DNA of 64,000 nt from Acidisoma silvae (lineage in GTDB: Bacteria > Pseudomonadota > Alphaproteobacteria > Acetobacterales > Acetobacteraceae): contig NZ_JAESVB010000007.1 of the NCBI RefSeq assembly GCF_020618775.1, positions 62,001-126,000 on the forward strand, read 5' to 3'. The notes below the pieces were generated by a model. That model did no database searches. It saw only the letters and a program-made list of their open reading frames with translations, and was not told where the DNA came from. Below, in pieces: positions 24,764 through 34,050 of the stretch; position 1 is the stretch's first letter; each line of letters starts with the position of its first letter. The position numbers and the translations under genes were made by a program.

Positions 24764-27409
24764 TCAACTCGCCCAAAGGCGCTGCTGTTCACGCATTTCT
24801 ACACGAACGGCCAAGGCGGACCGCACTGCCGCCACCTCCGGTCCCGTCACCCGCAGCGGCGCGTAACCCCGTGCATCCATGACCAGAGCAATGTCGCGGG
24901 CCTCGGAGCCGAAAGCCGGGTGCAGGGCCGTAGGCGTTTCGGCATTCGCGAAACTGCTGGCATCACCGGTGTTGAGGTAGCTCTCCACCGGCAGGTCTTC
25001 CGCCAGGATGATGAGATGCTGCGCCAGTTCGACATGGAAATAGGTGATGGAATCGACCTCGACCTGACGAATCATCGTGCCGTTCATCAGATGCTTGACC
25101 GGGATCAGCACGCCAGCCGCGAAAATCGCATGGTCCGGTGAAAGGCGCAGGTCGCGCTGCGGTACGCCCGGGCCAAAGGCATGCGCTTCGACCAGGACCG
25201 GCCAGACTTTGGCGGGTGCCGGATGGCGGCGGCAGTCGACATTCCGATGTCCGATCCATTGGATCGGCATGGACCGACCATCTTCAATAATCGCATGATC
25301 GCCGAGGGTGAGGTCTTCAACAGCGACTGGCCCACGCTTCGTCATGATGTGCGTGCCGGCGGCGAAGCATGGCACGTCCACGACACCGATAACGGTGCCC
25401 GATCCTGTATCGGGGGTGAGATTGAATGTGGTGTCTGTGTAATCGCCTGCGAGTTGCAGCGCGTAGCTGGACCCACCTTCCGTCACCGTCAGCACATCCG
25501 TGCTCGCATTCAGCGCCACCGTGCCGGAACTGGTGAACGCCACCGTCATCAGGTCGATCTCGTCCGAAGCGCCGAAACCGCTGATTACCGTCGTCGGCAT
25601 CGTTGTCGCGCTGATCTCAAGCAAACCTGGGCCGCTGCCGACGAAGGTCACCCCTCCGGTCAGACGGCCACCGCTCGTCAGTTCCAGCGTGCCGCCGGCA
25701 ATCTCCGTCGCGCTCGCAACGGCCAGGCTTGATCCAATAGAATCGCCAACCGCCTCCAGGCCACCGCTGCTAACAACAACGCCCGTTGCTACGCCACCGT
25801 TGTATACAAGGACGGAACCATCGAGAACCGTGCCGCCAACAGCCGAGCCACCCGACGAGATATATACAAGACCGTCTTGAACATCCGCATCGACCGCAGT
25901 CCCTCCTGAAGAGACATACAGCAATCCCAGATCTCCCCCGAAACCGCTCAGAATGCCGACAATTGTATTACTTGCTACACCGCCGGCAGAAACCGTCTCA
26001 GAACCGAATTCGAGCTTGGTATCGCTGCTCACGCCACCGGAATAGACCGTCTGTGTTCCTTGAACGGTCGAATCCAGCGCCGATCCACCATTCAAAACCG
26101 TCTGCGAACCGCCCACGTCCACCACAGCGTCAACCGCAGCCCCATAGACTTGCTCATCGCCATAGGTGCTGATCACCGTGCCGCTCGCGATACCGCCGCT
26201 TAGAACATCGTCCAGACCACGGGACAGAACCACCGTGCTGATCTCCGTCCCGCCCGCCGACACATAGGCAATGCCGCCGGCACTCACCACCGTCAGATCG
26301 GCCAAGCCACCGGACAGAACATTCAGCACATCGCCGTTGCTCAGAACCAGACCGGAACTGACCGTGCCATAAGAAATCGTGGTCGTGCTGCCATTGTCGA
26401 TCTGAATGACGGTACCAGATGCGGTATCCCGCGTCAGATTGAAGGTAGTGCCTGTATAGTCGCCATCGAGTTGCAAACTGTAGCTGGAACCGCCTTCCGT
26501 CACCGTCAGCACATCCGTGCTCGTATTCAGCGCCACCGTGCCGGAATTGGTGAAGGCCACCGTCGTCAGATCGATCTCGTCCGAAGCACCGAAACCGCTG
26601 ACCACCGTCGTCGGCATCGTCGATGTGTCAATCTCCAGCAAGCCGGGGCCGCTGCCGGTGAAGGTGACGCCACCCGTGAGGCTGCCACCGCTCGTCAGTT
26701 CCAGCGTACCACCGGCAATCTCCGCCGCGCTCGCAACGGCCAGGCTTGATCCAATAGAATCGCCAACCGCCTCCAGGCCACCGCTGCTAACAACAACGCC
26801 CGTTGCGACGCCACCGTTGTATACAAGGACGGAACCATCGAGAACCGTGCCGCCAACAGCCGAGCCACCCGACGAGATATATACAAGACCGTCTTGAACA
26901 TCCGCATCGACCGCAGTCCCTCCTGAAGAGACATACAGCAATCCCAGATCTCCCCCGAAACCGCTCAGAATGCCAACAATTGTATTACTCGCTACACCGC
27001 CGGCAGAAACCGTCTCAGAACCGAATTCGAGCTTGGTATCGCTGCTCACGCCACCGGAATAGACCGTCTGTGTTCCTTGAACGGTCGAATCCAGCGCCGA
27101 TCCACCATTCAAAACCGTCTGTGAACCGCCCACGTCCACCACAGCGTCAACCGCAGCCCCATAGACTTGCTCATCGCCATAGGTGCTGATCACCGTGCCG
27201 CTCGCGATACCGCCGCTTAGAACATCGTCCAGACCACGGGACAGAACCACCGTGCTGATCTCCGTCCCGCCCGCCGACACATAGGCAATGCCGCCAGCAC
27301 TCACCACCGTCAGATCGGCCGTGCCGCCCGATAATACGTCCAGCACATCGCCGCTGCTCAGAACCAGGCCGGAACTGACCGTGCCATAAGAAATCGTGGT
27401 GTCAGACAT
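24764..27409 (-). CDS. AIDA-like repeat protein with C-terminal Hint domain
   Basis: 881 residues. Residues 1-678 are two copies of a 339-residue unit rich in Gly/Ser/Thr/Val, each made of short AIDA-type repeats (x-V-x-S-G-G-x-A-x2-T-x-V: VLSGGTADLTVVSAGG, VLNGGSALDSTV, VSSGGTAVDADV) that should fold as a beta-helix. Residues about 684-830 form a Hint_2-type domain (CFAAGTHIMTKRGPVAVEDL, IQWIGHR, LSPDHAIF, NGTMIRQ). Family members are thought to be surface or secreted proteins; the Hint domain here has no C-extein, so self-cleavage is possible but unproven. No signal peptide or autotransporter barrel is seen. No secretion gene lies nearby. Confidence 0.85.
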   Translation of the reverse strand: MSDTTISYGTVSSGLVLSSGDVLDVLSGGTADLTVVSAGGIAYVSAGGTEISTVVLSRGLDDVLSGGIASGTVISTYGDEQVYGAAVDAVVDVGGSQTVLNGGSALDSTVQGTQTVYSGGVSSDTKLEFGSETVSAGGVASNTIVGILSGFGGDLGLLYVSSGGTAVDADVQDGLVYISSGGSAVGGTVLDGSVLVYNGGVATGVVVSSGGLEAVGDSIGSSLAVASAAEIAGGTLELTSGGSLTGGVTFTGSGPGLLEIDTSTMPTTVVSGFGASDEIDLTTVAFTNSGTVALNTSTDVLTVTEGGSSYSLQLDGDYTGTTFNLTRDTASGTVIQIDNGSTTTISYGTVSSGLVLSNGDVLNVLSGGLADLTVVSAGGIAYVSAGGTEISTVVLSRGLDDVLSGGIASGTVISTYGDEQVYGAAVDAVVDVGGSQTVLNGGSALDSTVQGTQTVYSGGVSSDTKLEFGSETVSAGGVASNTIVGILSGFGGDLGLLYVSSGGTAVDADVQDGLVYISSGGSAVGGTVLDGSVLVYNGGVATGVVVSSGGLEAVGDSIGSSLAVASATEIAGGTLELTSGGRLTGGVTFVGSGPGLLEISATTMPTTVISGFGASDEIDLMTVAFTSSGTVALNASTDVLTVTEGGSSYALQLAGDYTDTTFNLTPDTGSGTVIGVVDVPCFAAGTHIMTKRGPVAVEDLTLGDHAIIEDGRSMPIQWIGHRNVDCRRHPAPAKVWPVLVEAHAFGPGVPQRDLRLSPDHAIFAAGVLIPVKHLMNGTMIRQVEVDSITYFHVELAQHLIILAEDLPVESYLNTGDASSFANAETPTALHPAFGSEARDIALVMDARGYAPLRVTGPEVAAVRSALAVRVEMREQQRLWAS
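25376..26392 (-). repeat. 1017-bp tandem repeat, second unit
   Basis: Second copy of the unit inside the AIDA/Hint gene (339 codons). The spacing of matching words, for example GTGCCATAAG at 26364 and 27381, is 1017 bp. The part encoding the AIDA repeats (about 25735-26245) differs from its partner at only a few, mainly silent, positions, while the part next to the Hint domain has diverged more. Confidence 0.9.
26393..27409 (-). repeat. 1017-bp tandem repeat, first unit
   Basis: First copy, encoding the N-terminal 339 residues. Roughly 20 residue differences separate the copies, almost all in the first 35 and last 110 residues of the unit; the centre of about 190 residues is identical. Confidence 0.9.
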
Positions 27410-27426
27410 AAGCGAGACGGCCTTCC

Positions 27427-27441
27427 CAAGATTGTATCTTG
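27427..27441. promoter_or_regulatory. Dyad near the AIDA/Hint gene start
   Basis: CAAGAT-TGT-ATCTTG, a perfect 6-bp inverted repeat 18 nt upstream of the ATG, in a leader far richer in A+T than the flanking genes. It is placed where a repressor could block the promoter or where the mRNA 5' end could fold. Confidence 0.4.
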
Positions 27442-27509
27442 ATCAACAAACACAAAATTTTGAAAACGTATTAAATTGATCTGGCATTGATATGCGTATT
27501 TTCATTTTA

Positions 27510-27528
27510 GAGTGAGCTATCTTCACTC
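27510..27528. promoter_or_regulatory. Second dyad upstream of the AIDA/Hint gene
   Basis: GAGTGA-GCTATCT-TCACTC, a perfect 6-bp inverted repeat with 7-nt spacer about 100 nt upstream of the gene. The size and spacing suit an activator or repressor site. The binding protein is unknown. Confidence 0.4.
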
Positions 27529-27604
27529 GTAAAGCTGCCCAATCAAAATCGAGCAAACTGCGACTTAGCCTTTGGCTTCTCTTTTTGAAATAGTTCTAAA
27601 ACAA

Positions 27605-27640
27605 AAAAAGCCCCGCACCTTCCTGTGCGGGGCTTTTCAG
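27605..27640 (-). terminator. Terminator of the CHRD gene
   Basis: On the minus strand AGCCCCGCAC and GTGCGGGGCT pair around a 6-nt loop, followed by TTTTTTT. It ends the CHRD transcript before the AIDA/Hint promoter region. Confidence 0.9.
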
Positions 27641-27656
27641 AACATCCGGCGAGCAA

Positions 27657-28121
27657 TCAGTTGCTCGGTTGCACGTTCAACTGGCCGCGGATTTCGCCGC
27701 CCGGGAAAGCCTGGGTATGCAGGTTGACGTAGTAAAGGCCGCCGAGAAGCTGCGAGACCTGATCCAGCGTCAGCGTCGCCTTGCCCGCGAAGGGGCTGGG
27801 GAAAGGCGGCGTGAAGGGAACCACCACCGGCGCGTCCATGCCCGGCGTCGCGGGGCCGTGGATATGCGCGGCCAGAACCGGGCCGGACAGGCCGGCATAG
27901 TCGACCTGCCAGCTCAAAGTTTCGGTCGCAGGATCATAGGTGGCCGTCACATGGCCGATGCCGGTCGGCGGAGCGCCGGTAACGGGCACCAGCTTCGCCG
28001 TCAGCGTCACCGGATCGGCATGGGCGGCGGACAGGCCGGCAAGCCCGGCCACGGCGAAGGCGGCCACGGCCGCGAAGGACAGAAGCCCGCGCCGGCTGGA
28101 TGAAACGATGGACTGCTTCAT
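27657..28121 (-). CDS. CHRD-domain exported protein
   Basis: 154 residues. The signal peptide contains SSSRRGLLSFAAVAAFAVAG with cleavage near SAAHA; twin Arg suggests possible Tat export. The mature part is one CHRD domain: LTAKLVPVTGAPPTGIGHVT, ATYDPATETLSWQVDYAGLS, AAHIHGPATPGMDAPVVV, and YYVNLHTQAFPGGEIRGQL, which fits the conserved H-I-H-x-G and Y-x-N-x-H-T-x3-P-x-G-E-I-R-G-Q pattern. Bacterial CHRD proteins are periplasmic with poorly known roles. ATG 28121 follows AAGGAAG. Monocistronic, with its own terminator. Confidence 0.88.
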   Translation of the reverse strand: MKQSIVSSSRRGLLSFAAVAAFAVAGLAGLSAAHADPVTLTAKLVPVTGAPPTGIGHVTATYDPATETLSWQVDYAGLSGPVLAAHIHGPATPGMDAPVVVPFTPPFPSPFAGKATLTLDQVSQLLGGLYYVNLHTQAFPGGEIRGQLNVQPSN

Positions 28122-28230
28122 GAACTCTTCCTTGGTCTGAAACGACAGGCACATACGCGCCGGAAACTCTACATGAACCATCCTGCCCTAAAGCGATATG
28201 ACAGGATGATTACCGGGCGTTTTTATACGC

Positions 28231-29442
28231 TTAAGCCGCCTGACGACCCAAGGCCGCAAAGATTGCGGTCAGCGCCGCGATGAGGTCATCCATCATCGCC
28301 TCGGTATGCAGCGGCGTCGGCGTCAGCCGCAGGCGCTCGGTGCCGCGCGGCACGGTCGGGTAATTGATCGGCGTCGCGTAATGGCCGTGACGTTCCAGCA
28401 GCAGACGGCTGACCTCGCGGCACAGATCGGCGTCGCGGATCATCAGCGGCACGATATGGCTGACGGAGGGCATGCGCGGCAGGCCGGCCGCATCCAGCTT
28501 GGCCTTCAGCAATTCCGCATTGGCGAAAAGCGTCGCGCGCCGCGCATCGTCACGGCGGATCTGCCGGATGCTGGTCAGCGCCGCCCCCACCACGGCCGGC
28601 GGCAGCGAGGTGGTGAAGATGAAGCCGGGGGCGGTGGAACGGATGAAGTCGATCACCACGGCATCGCCCGCGACATAGCCGCCATGGGCGCCGAAAGCCT
28701 TGGCCAGCGTGCCTTCGATGATGGTCAGGCGATGCGCGACACCGTCACGCTCCGACACGCCGCCGCCCGTCGGGCCATACATGCCGACGGCATGAACCTC
28801 GTCCAGATAGGTCAGCGCGCCGTATTTGTCGGCGAGGTCGCAGATGGCGCCGATGGGCGCGATATCGGCATCCATGGAATAGACGCTTTCGAAGGCGATC
28901 AGCTTCGGCGCATCGGCCGGCGCTGCGGCCAGCAGCGCTTCCAGATGCGCCAGATCATTATGGCGGAAGACGTGGCAGGTGGCCGGGCTGTTCTTGATGC
29001 CCGCGATCATCGAGGCGTGGTTCTTCTCATCCGAAAAGCAGATGAAGCCCGGCAGGCTGCGCAGGATGGCATTCAGCGTCGCCTGATTGGAGACGAAGCC
29101 CGAGCTGAACAGCAGCGCGGCTTCACGGCCATGCAGACTGGCGAGTTCGGCTTCCAGCGCATCATGCAGCGGCGAGGTGCCGCCGATATTGCGCGTGCCG
29201 CCCGCCCCGGCGCCCAGATGCTCCAGCGCATCGCGCCCGCCGGCGATGACTGCGGGATCGACACCCATGCCGAGATAGTCATTGGCTGACCAGACGGTGA
29301 CGGGCCGGGTCTCTCCGCCGATCTCCATGCGATAGACCGGAAAAGTCGAAGCCTCGCGCTGCAAGGGCGTGAAGTGCCGGTAACGGCCCTGGGCCTTGAT
29401 GTCCGCCAGATGGGCTTGGCAATGGGTGATAAAATCGGTCAT
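28231..29442 (-). CDS. hemA: 5-aminolevulinate synthase
   Basis: PLP enzyme that condenses glycine with succinyl-CoA to 5-aminolevulinate, the first step of C4-route haem synthesis found in alphaproteobacteria. It has 403 residues. It shows [82 protein letters not shown] and [15 protein letters not shown] with the PLP lysine near residue 248. The downstream CHRD gene starts 109 nt further on and is probably separate. Upstream, a divergent region shared with bioY contains an FNR-type box 111 nt from the start, matching known oxygen control of hemA in purple bacteria. Confidence 0.96.
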   Translation of the reverse strand: MTDFITHCQAHLADIKAQGRYRHFTPLQREASTFPVYRMEIGGETRPVTVWSANDYLGMGVDPAVIAGGRDALEHLGAGAGGTRNIGGTSPLHDALEAELASLHGREAALLFSSGFVSNQATLNAILRSLPGFICFSDEKNHASMIAGIKNSPATCHVFRHNDLAHLEALLAAAPADAPKLIAFESVYSMDADIAPIGAICDLADKYGALTYLDEVHAVGMYGPTGGGVSERDGVAHRLTIIEGTLAKAFGAHGGYVAGDAVVIDFIRSTAPGFIFTTSLPPAVVGAALTSIRQIRRDDARRATLFANAELLKAKLDAAGLPRMPSVSHIVPLMIRDADLCREVSRLLLERHGHYATPINYPTVPRGTERLRLTPTPLHTEAMMDDLIAALTAIFAALGRQAA

Positions 29443-29552
29443 TCGGCAATTCTCCCGCAGCGCACAATAAGCGCGTGGCGCCCCGGCGCGGCACCTGTCT
29501 GGGCGAATGCCAGCCGCCCTTCACAGCCATAGCATAGGCACGCCGGCGGACC

Positions 29553-29566
29553 CTGATCCAGATCAA
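29553..29566. promoter_or_regulatory. FNR/FixK-type box between hemA and bioY
   Basis: CTGATCCAGATCAA matches the FNR consensus TTGAT-N4-ATCAA at 9 of 10 positions. It lies 111 nt upstream of hemA and 190 nt upstream of bioY. FnrL control of hemA by oxygen is known in Rhodobacter; here it is inferred from the site alone. No fnr gene is in the window. Confidence 0.6.
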
Positions 29567-29579
29567 AACATCCCTCTTT

Positions 29580-29601
29580 CCGCCGATTCGGGCGGCTTTT
29601 T
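29580..29601 (+). terminator. Hairpin with T tract in the bioY leader
   Basis: CCGCC (29580-29584) pairs with GGCGG (29591-29595), followed by CTTTTTG. It looks like a short terminator 155 nt before bioY. Nothing visible needs ending here on the plus strand, so it may attenuate the bioY transcript. The rest of the 313-nt hemA-bioY gap shows no gene. Confidence 0.4.
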
Positions 29602-29755
29602 GCGATGCCGCGCGCAGGACTTGCTTGCGCGCCAGCGCGCGGACAGGCAGCATGGGGGCCTCTCGCGGTGCGTGAAGAACAAGGCCTAAGCTGCACTCGC
29701 TGCACTGAAAGCTCAGCCTGGCTGCCCGCCCGCCCCTGCCGTTTTGGAGTTGCCC

Positions 29756-30322
29756 ATGCCCGCACAGGCGAAGACCATCCCCGCCGGACGCATCCGGCCG
29801 AATAGCCTGCCCTTGCCGCTGAAAGCGGTCGCGATCGGCCTCGGCGTCTGCCTTATCGCCGCCGCCGCGCATATTTCGATCCCCTTCTGGCCGGTGTCCA
29901 TGACCATGCAGAGCGGCACCATCCTGCTGCTCTCGGCCGTCTATGGCAGCGGCCTCGCGGAAGCGACCTTGGCCGCCTATCTGGTCGCCGGCGCGCTGGG
30001 CCTGCCGGTCTTCACCTCGGGCGCGGGGCTTGCCTATCTGGTCGGCCCGACGGGCGGCTATCTGTTCGGCTTCCTCGCCGCCTCGGCGCTGATGGGCTAT
30101 TGCGCCTCGCGCGGCATCATGCGCGGCTGGCTCGGCACCATCGCCGCTTTCATCGCCGGCATCGCCGTCATCTATGTGCCCGGCATCGCCTGGCTCGCCG
30201 TGCTGTTCGGCGCGCAGAAGGCGCTGGCTTTCGGCCTGGTTCCCTTCCTGCCGGCTGAGGCGACCAAGCTGGCCATGGCGGTTCTGCTCTATCGTTCCGG
30301 CCGCATGCTGCGCGCCAGCTAA
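29756..30322 (+). CDS. bioY: Biotin transporter BioY
   Basis: 188 residues with about six hydrophobic segments. It has the BioY features: HISIPFWPVSMTMQSGTILL (PVP/T-x2-T-x-Q type loop), LGLPVFTSGAGLAYLVGPTG and GGYLFGFLAASALMGY. BioY is the substrate-binding membrane component of the energy-coupling-factor biotin transporter; many proteobacterial forms work without local BioM/BioN, as here. ATG 29756 has GGAG 6 nt upstream; a TTG lies 12 nt earlier. Monocistronic, ended by a strong terminator. Confidence 0.92.
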   Translation: MPAQAKTIPAGRIRPNSLPLPLKAVAIGLGVCLIAAAAHISIPFWPVSMTMQSGTILLLSAVYGSGLAEATLAAYLVAGALGLPVFTSGAGLAYLVGPTGGYLFGFLAASALMGYCASRGIMRGWLGTIAAFIAGIAVIYVPGIAWLAVLFGAQKALAFGLVPFLPAEATKLAMAVLLYRSGRMLRAS

Positions 30323-30341
30323 GCGGGCATCATCGCGCTGT

Positions 30342-30381
30342 AAAAAAAAGCCGCGTCCGGCATTCGGACGCGGCTTTTTTA
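30342..30381. terminator. Bidirectional terminator between bioY and tRNA-His
   Basis: AAAAAAGCCGCGTCCG and CGGACGCGGCTTTTTT pair around GCATT, with A/T tracts on both sides. It ends bioY (+) and the tRNA-His transcript (-). Confidence 0.92.
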
Positions 30382-30458
30382 TTGGATGCGCGCACGAGCG
30401 CCGATGCGGCGTCCCACGCGGTCTAGCCACTGTTTTGGGAAGAAAAAGACAGGGCGAC

Positions 30459-30535
30459 TGGGGCGATCGATGGGGCTCGAACCCACGGCATCCAAGACCA
30501 CAACCTGGCGCTCTACCAACTGAGCTACGACCGCC
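30459..30535 (-). tRNA. tRNA-His (GTG)
   Basis: On the minus strand: G(-1), acceptor GCGGTCG paired with CGATCGC, D arm GCTCAGTTGGTAGAGC, anticodon stem CCAGG/CTTGG with loop TTGTGGT (anticodon GTG), T arm GTGGG-TTCGAGC-CCCAT, and encoded CCA. The extra 5' G opposite C73 is the histidine identity element. Confidence 0.95.
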
Positions 30536-30596
30536 ACCCTGTCTGCGGCTGCCTTGATCTTGTCATCAAAGCGCCGAGGACCGCCGTTTAGACCGA

Positions 30597-31796
30597 TCAG
30601 TCCGCGGCCGTCAACGCCGCTTGCGCGGTTTTCTGCCCCGCGCCGAAGTAGCGGGTCAGGCGCGTAATCGCCTCATCCAGAACATGGGTCTGCTTGCAGA
30701 AGGCAAAGCGCACATGATGGCGCGGCTTTTCGCCCGCATAGAAGGCTGAAAGCGGAATGGCGACGACACCCGCCCGCTCCGCCAGCTTCATGCAGAAAGC
30801 GGCGTCGTCGCCGTCCGAATCGAGCGCGGCGTAGTCAGCCAGCACGAAATAGCTGCCGCCTGAGGGCAGCGTCTTGAAGCCGGCCGCCGTCAGCCCCGTC
30901 ACCAGATGGTCGCGCTGCGCCTGCAAATCGGCCGAGAGGCCGGCGAAATAGGCGTCGTCCTTGGCCAGACCCAGGGCGACGGCGCGCTGAAGATTAGGCG
31001 CGGTGGTGAAGGTCAGATTCTGATGCGCCTTGGCGACCACGCCCATCAGCGCCGCCGGGCCGGTGATATAGCCGACCTTCCAGCCGGTCAGGCTGAAAGT
31101 CTTGCCGGCGGAACCGATACGCAGGCACCGCTCGCGCATGCCCGGCAGGGTCATCAGCGGAATATGGCGCAACCCGTCGAAAACGAGATGCTCATAGACC
31201 TCGTCACAGACGGCATAGGCATCGTGCTGCTCCAGAAGCGACGCGATGAAGCCCAGTTCCTCGGCCGAAAAGACCTTGCCGATCGGGTTCATCGGGCTGT
31301 TGAGCAGAATGGCCTTGGTCTTCGGGCCGAAGGCGGCGGCCAGTTCGGCGCGCGGCAATTCCCATTCCGGCGGCGCGAGGCGCACCAGTTTCGGCACCCC
31401 GCCCAGAAGTTTCACGACCGGCAGGTAGGTGTCGTACAGTGGCTCGATCAGCACGACCTCGTCGCCCGGATCGATCAGCGCCATCAGGGACGCAGTGATG
31501 GCCTCGGTCGCGCCTGAGGTAACGACGACCTCACGGTCGGCATCGATATCGAGCCCGTAGAAGCGCTGATTGGCGGCGGCCACGGCCTGACGCAGTTCCG
31601 GCACGCCGGTCAGCGGCGGATACTGGTTGCGCCCGTCCTGCAACGCGGCGGCGGCGGCGGCCACGACATCGGCCGGGCCTTCGGTATCGGGAAAACCCTG
31701 GCCGAGATTGATCGCCTGATGGCGGACGGCCAAGGCGGACATGACCGTGAAAATCGTCGTTCCCGTATTGGCAAGCAGGCTATTGGCTGGCTTCAC
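30597..31796 (-). CDS. Class I/II PLP aminotransferase
   Basis: 399 residues, fold type I. Key motifs: INLGQGFPDTEGP, NQYPPLTGVPELRQAVA, TSGATEAITASLMALI, LNSPMNPIGKVFS (Asn contacting PLP), CDEVYEHLVFDG (Asp/Tyr), and SAGKTFSLTGWKVGY with the PLP Lys near residue 231. It resembles the YbdL methionine / kynurenine-oxoglutarate transaminase group, so methionine or an aromatic keto acid is a plausible substrate, but this is not certain. GTG 31796 is chosen over an upstream ATG because GGGAG lies 7 nt before it. It is divergent from glnB and lies just upstream of tRNA-His on the same strand. Confidence 0.85.
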   Translation of the reverse strand: MKPANSLLANTGTTIFTVMSALAVRHQAINLGQGFPDTEGPADVVAAAAAALQDGRNQYPPLTGVPELRQAVAAANQRFYGLDIDADREVVVTSGATEAITASLMALIDPGDEVVLIEPLYDTYLPVVKLLGGVPKLVRLAPPEWELPRAELAAAFGPKTKAILLNSPMNPIGKVFSAEELGFIASLLEQHDAYAVCDEVYEHLVFDGLRHIPLMTLPGMRERCLRIGSAGKTFSLTGWKVGYITGPAALMGVVAKAHQNLTFTTAPNLQRAVALGLAKDDAYFAGLSADLQAQRDHLVTGLTAAGFKTLPSGGSYFVLADYAALDSDGDDAAFCMKLAERAGVVAIPLSAFYAGEKPRHHVRFAFCKQTHVLDEAITRLTRYFGAGQKTAQAALTAAD

Positions 31797-32437
<641 letters not shown>

Positions 32438-32448
32438 CTCCGAAAGAC

Positions 32449-32509
32449 TGGCCGAAGCGGCCATGCCCCAGCGCATGGCCATATGATCCGGTCTGTGTCA
32501 CAGCAGACC
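32449..32509 (+). other. Dyad cluster in the glnB-glnA gap
   Basis: Three inverted repeats lie in the 106-nt gap: TGGCCG-AAG-CGGCCA (32449-32463), GGCCATG-N8-CATGGCC (32459-32480), which overlaps the first, and a GGTCTG...CAGACC dyad (32490-32509) containing CTGTG-T-CACAG. The first two are mutually exclusive folds. They could make a partial terminator or an mRNA processing site that sets the glnA/glnB ratio, or hold a second regulator site. Confidence 0.4.
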
Positions 32510-32543
32510 ACCACGCTTAAAACGCATGAATGAGGATTTCAGG

Positions 32544-33968
32544 ATGGCGAGTGAGTCCCTGACGGGTGTTCAGAAGGTCATGGCAATGATCCAGGAACAT
32601 TCAGTCGAATATGTGGATCTGCGCTTCACCGATATGAAGGGCAAGTGGCAGCACACCGCCCAGCATGTGTCGACGATCGACGAAGATTCCTTCGTTGACG
32701 GCATCATGTTCGACGGTTCGTCGATCGCCGGCTGGAAGGCGATCAACGAGAGCGACATGATCCTGATGCCGGACGCGGATACCGCCGTCATGGATCCCTT
32801 CACCGCCAAGCCGCAGCTGATCCTGTTCTGCGACATCGTGGAACCCTCCACCGGCCAGGGCTATACCCGCGACCCGCGTTCGACCGCGAAGCGCGTTGAG
32901 GAATACCTGAAGACGACCGGTATCGGCGACACCATCGTGGTCGGCGCGGAAGCCGAGTTCTTCATCTTCGACAGCGTCAAGTTCGGCACGGGCGGCAATT
33001 TCGGCACCTACCAGCTCGACAGCATCGAAGGCCCCGGCTCGTCCCTGAAGGACTATCCGGAAGGCAATATGGGCCATCGCCCGTCCGTCAAGGGCGGCTA
33101 TTTCCCGGTCGCCCCGGTTGACGGCGATGTCGACCTGCGCGCCGAGATGCTCTCCACCATGGGCGAGATGGGCCTCATCATCGAGAAGCACCATCATGAA
33201 GTGGCGCAGAGCCAGCACGAACTGGGCACCCGGTTCCAGACGCTGACGAAGATGGCCGACGACATGCAGATCTATAAGTACTGCGTGCACAACGTCGCCC
33301 ACAGCTACGGCAAGACGGCCACCTTCATGCCGAAGCCGATCTATGGCGATAACGGCTCGGGCATGCATACCCACCAGTCCATCTGGAAGGACGGCAAGCC
33401 GCTCTTCGCGGGCAACGGCTACGCCGATCTGTCCGAAATGTGTCTGTATTTCATCGGCGGCATCATCAAGCACGCGAAGGCCATCAACGCCTTCACCAAT
33501 CCGTCGACGAACAGCTACAAGCGCCTGATCCCGGGCTTCGAAGCCCCCGTGCTGCTCGCCTATTCGGCGCGCAACCGGTCGGCCTCCTGCCGCATCCCCT
33601 ACACGACCAGCCCGAAGGCCAAGCGCGTCGAAGTCCGCTTCCCCGACCCGACCGCGAACCCCTATCTGGCCTATTCGGCGATCGCCATGGCCGGCATCGA
33701 CGGCATCAAGAACAAGATCCATCCGGGCGACGCCATGGACAAGGATCTGTACGACCTGCCGCCGGAAGAGCTGAAGGAAATCCCGACCGTTTGCGGCAGC
33801 CTGCGCGAAGCGCTGGACAACCTCGCCGCCGACCATGACTTCCTGCTGCAGGGCGATGTCTTCACGAAGGACATGATCGAAGCTTACATCGAGCTGAAAT
33901 ACAAGGAAGTGTACCGCTTCGAGCACACGCCGCACCCGGTCGAGTTCGAGATGTACTACTCCGTCTAA
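32544..33968 (+). CDS. glnA: Glutamine synthetase type I
   Basis: 474 residues, GSI-beta type. Visible are the beta-grasp N domain ([24 protein letters not shown]), EAEFFIFD metal ligands, [42 protein letters not shown], and [18 protein letters not shown]. Tyr403 in [15 protein letters not shown] is the adenylylation site, showing control by GlnE and PII. It makes glutamine from glutamate, ammonia and ATP as a dodecamer in the cytoplasm. ATG 32544 (MASESLTG) is preferred with GAGG 9 nt upstream; ATG 32526 is the alternative. It lies 106 nt after glnB. Confidence 0.97.
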   Translation: MASESLTGVQKVMAMIQEHSVEYVDLRFTDMKGKWQHTAQHVSTIDEDSFVDGIMFDGSSIAGWKAINESDMILMPDADTAVMDPFTAKPQLILFCDIVEPSTGQGYTRDPRSTAKRVEEYLKTTGIGDTIVVGAEAEFFIFDSVKFGTGGNFGTYQLDSIEGPGSSLKDYPEGNMGHRPSVKGGYFPVAPVDGDVDLRAEMLSTMGEMGLIIEKHHHEVAQSQHELGTRFQTLTKMADDMQIYKYCVHNVAHSYGKTATFMPKPIYGDNGSGMHTHQSIWKDGKPLFAGNGYADLSEMCLYFIGGIIKHAKAINAFTNPSTNSYKRLIPGFEAPVLLAYSARNRSASCRIPYTTSPKAKRVEVRFPDPTANPYLAYSAIAMAGIDGIKNKIHPGDAMDKDLYDLPPEELKEIPTVCGSLREALDNLAADHDFLLQGDVFTKDMIEAYIELKYKEVYRFEHTPHPVEFEMYYSV

Positions 33969-33987
33969 ATCGCTCTCGCGATTGAGA

Positions 33988-34024
33988 CAAAAAAGGGGCG
34001 CCCTTCGCGGGGCGCCCCTTTTGC
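33988..34024. terminator. Terminator after glnA
   Basis: AAAAGGGGCGCCC and GGGCGCCCCTTTT pair around a short loop near TTCGCG, with A/T flanks on both strands, so it serves glnA and the small facing gene. Confidence 0.9.
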
Positions 34025-34050
34025 GTTTCAGCCGATCCCATCGGACAGCG

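Noticed and set aside
24764-27409. Repeats considered as CRISPR-like or as an intein insertion
   Set aside because: The repeats are long in-frame protein repeats with no short spacer pattern. The Hint domain is at the C terminus with no C-extein, so it is not a splicing intein.
29443-29755. Riboswitch or BioR site upstream of bioY
   Set aside because: I found no BioR-like TTATCTATAA palindrome and no recognisable riboswitch core; only the FNR-type box and a short hairpin stand out.
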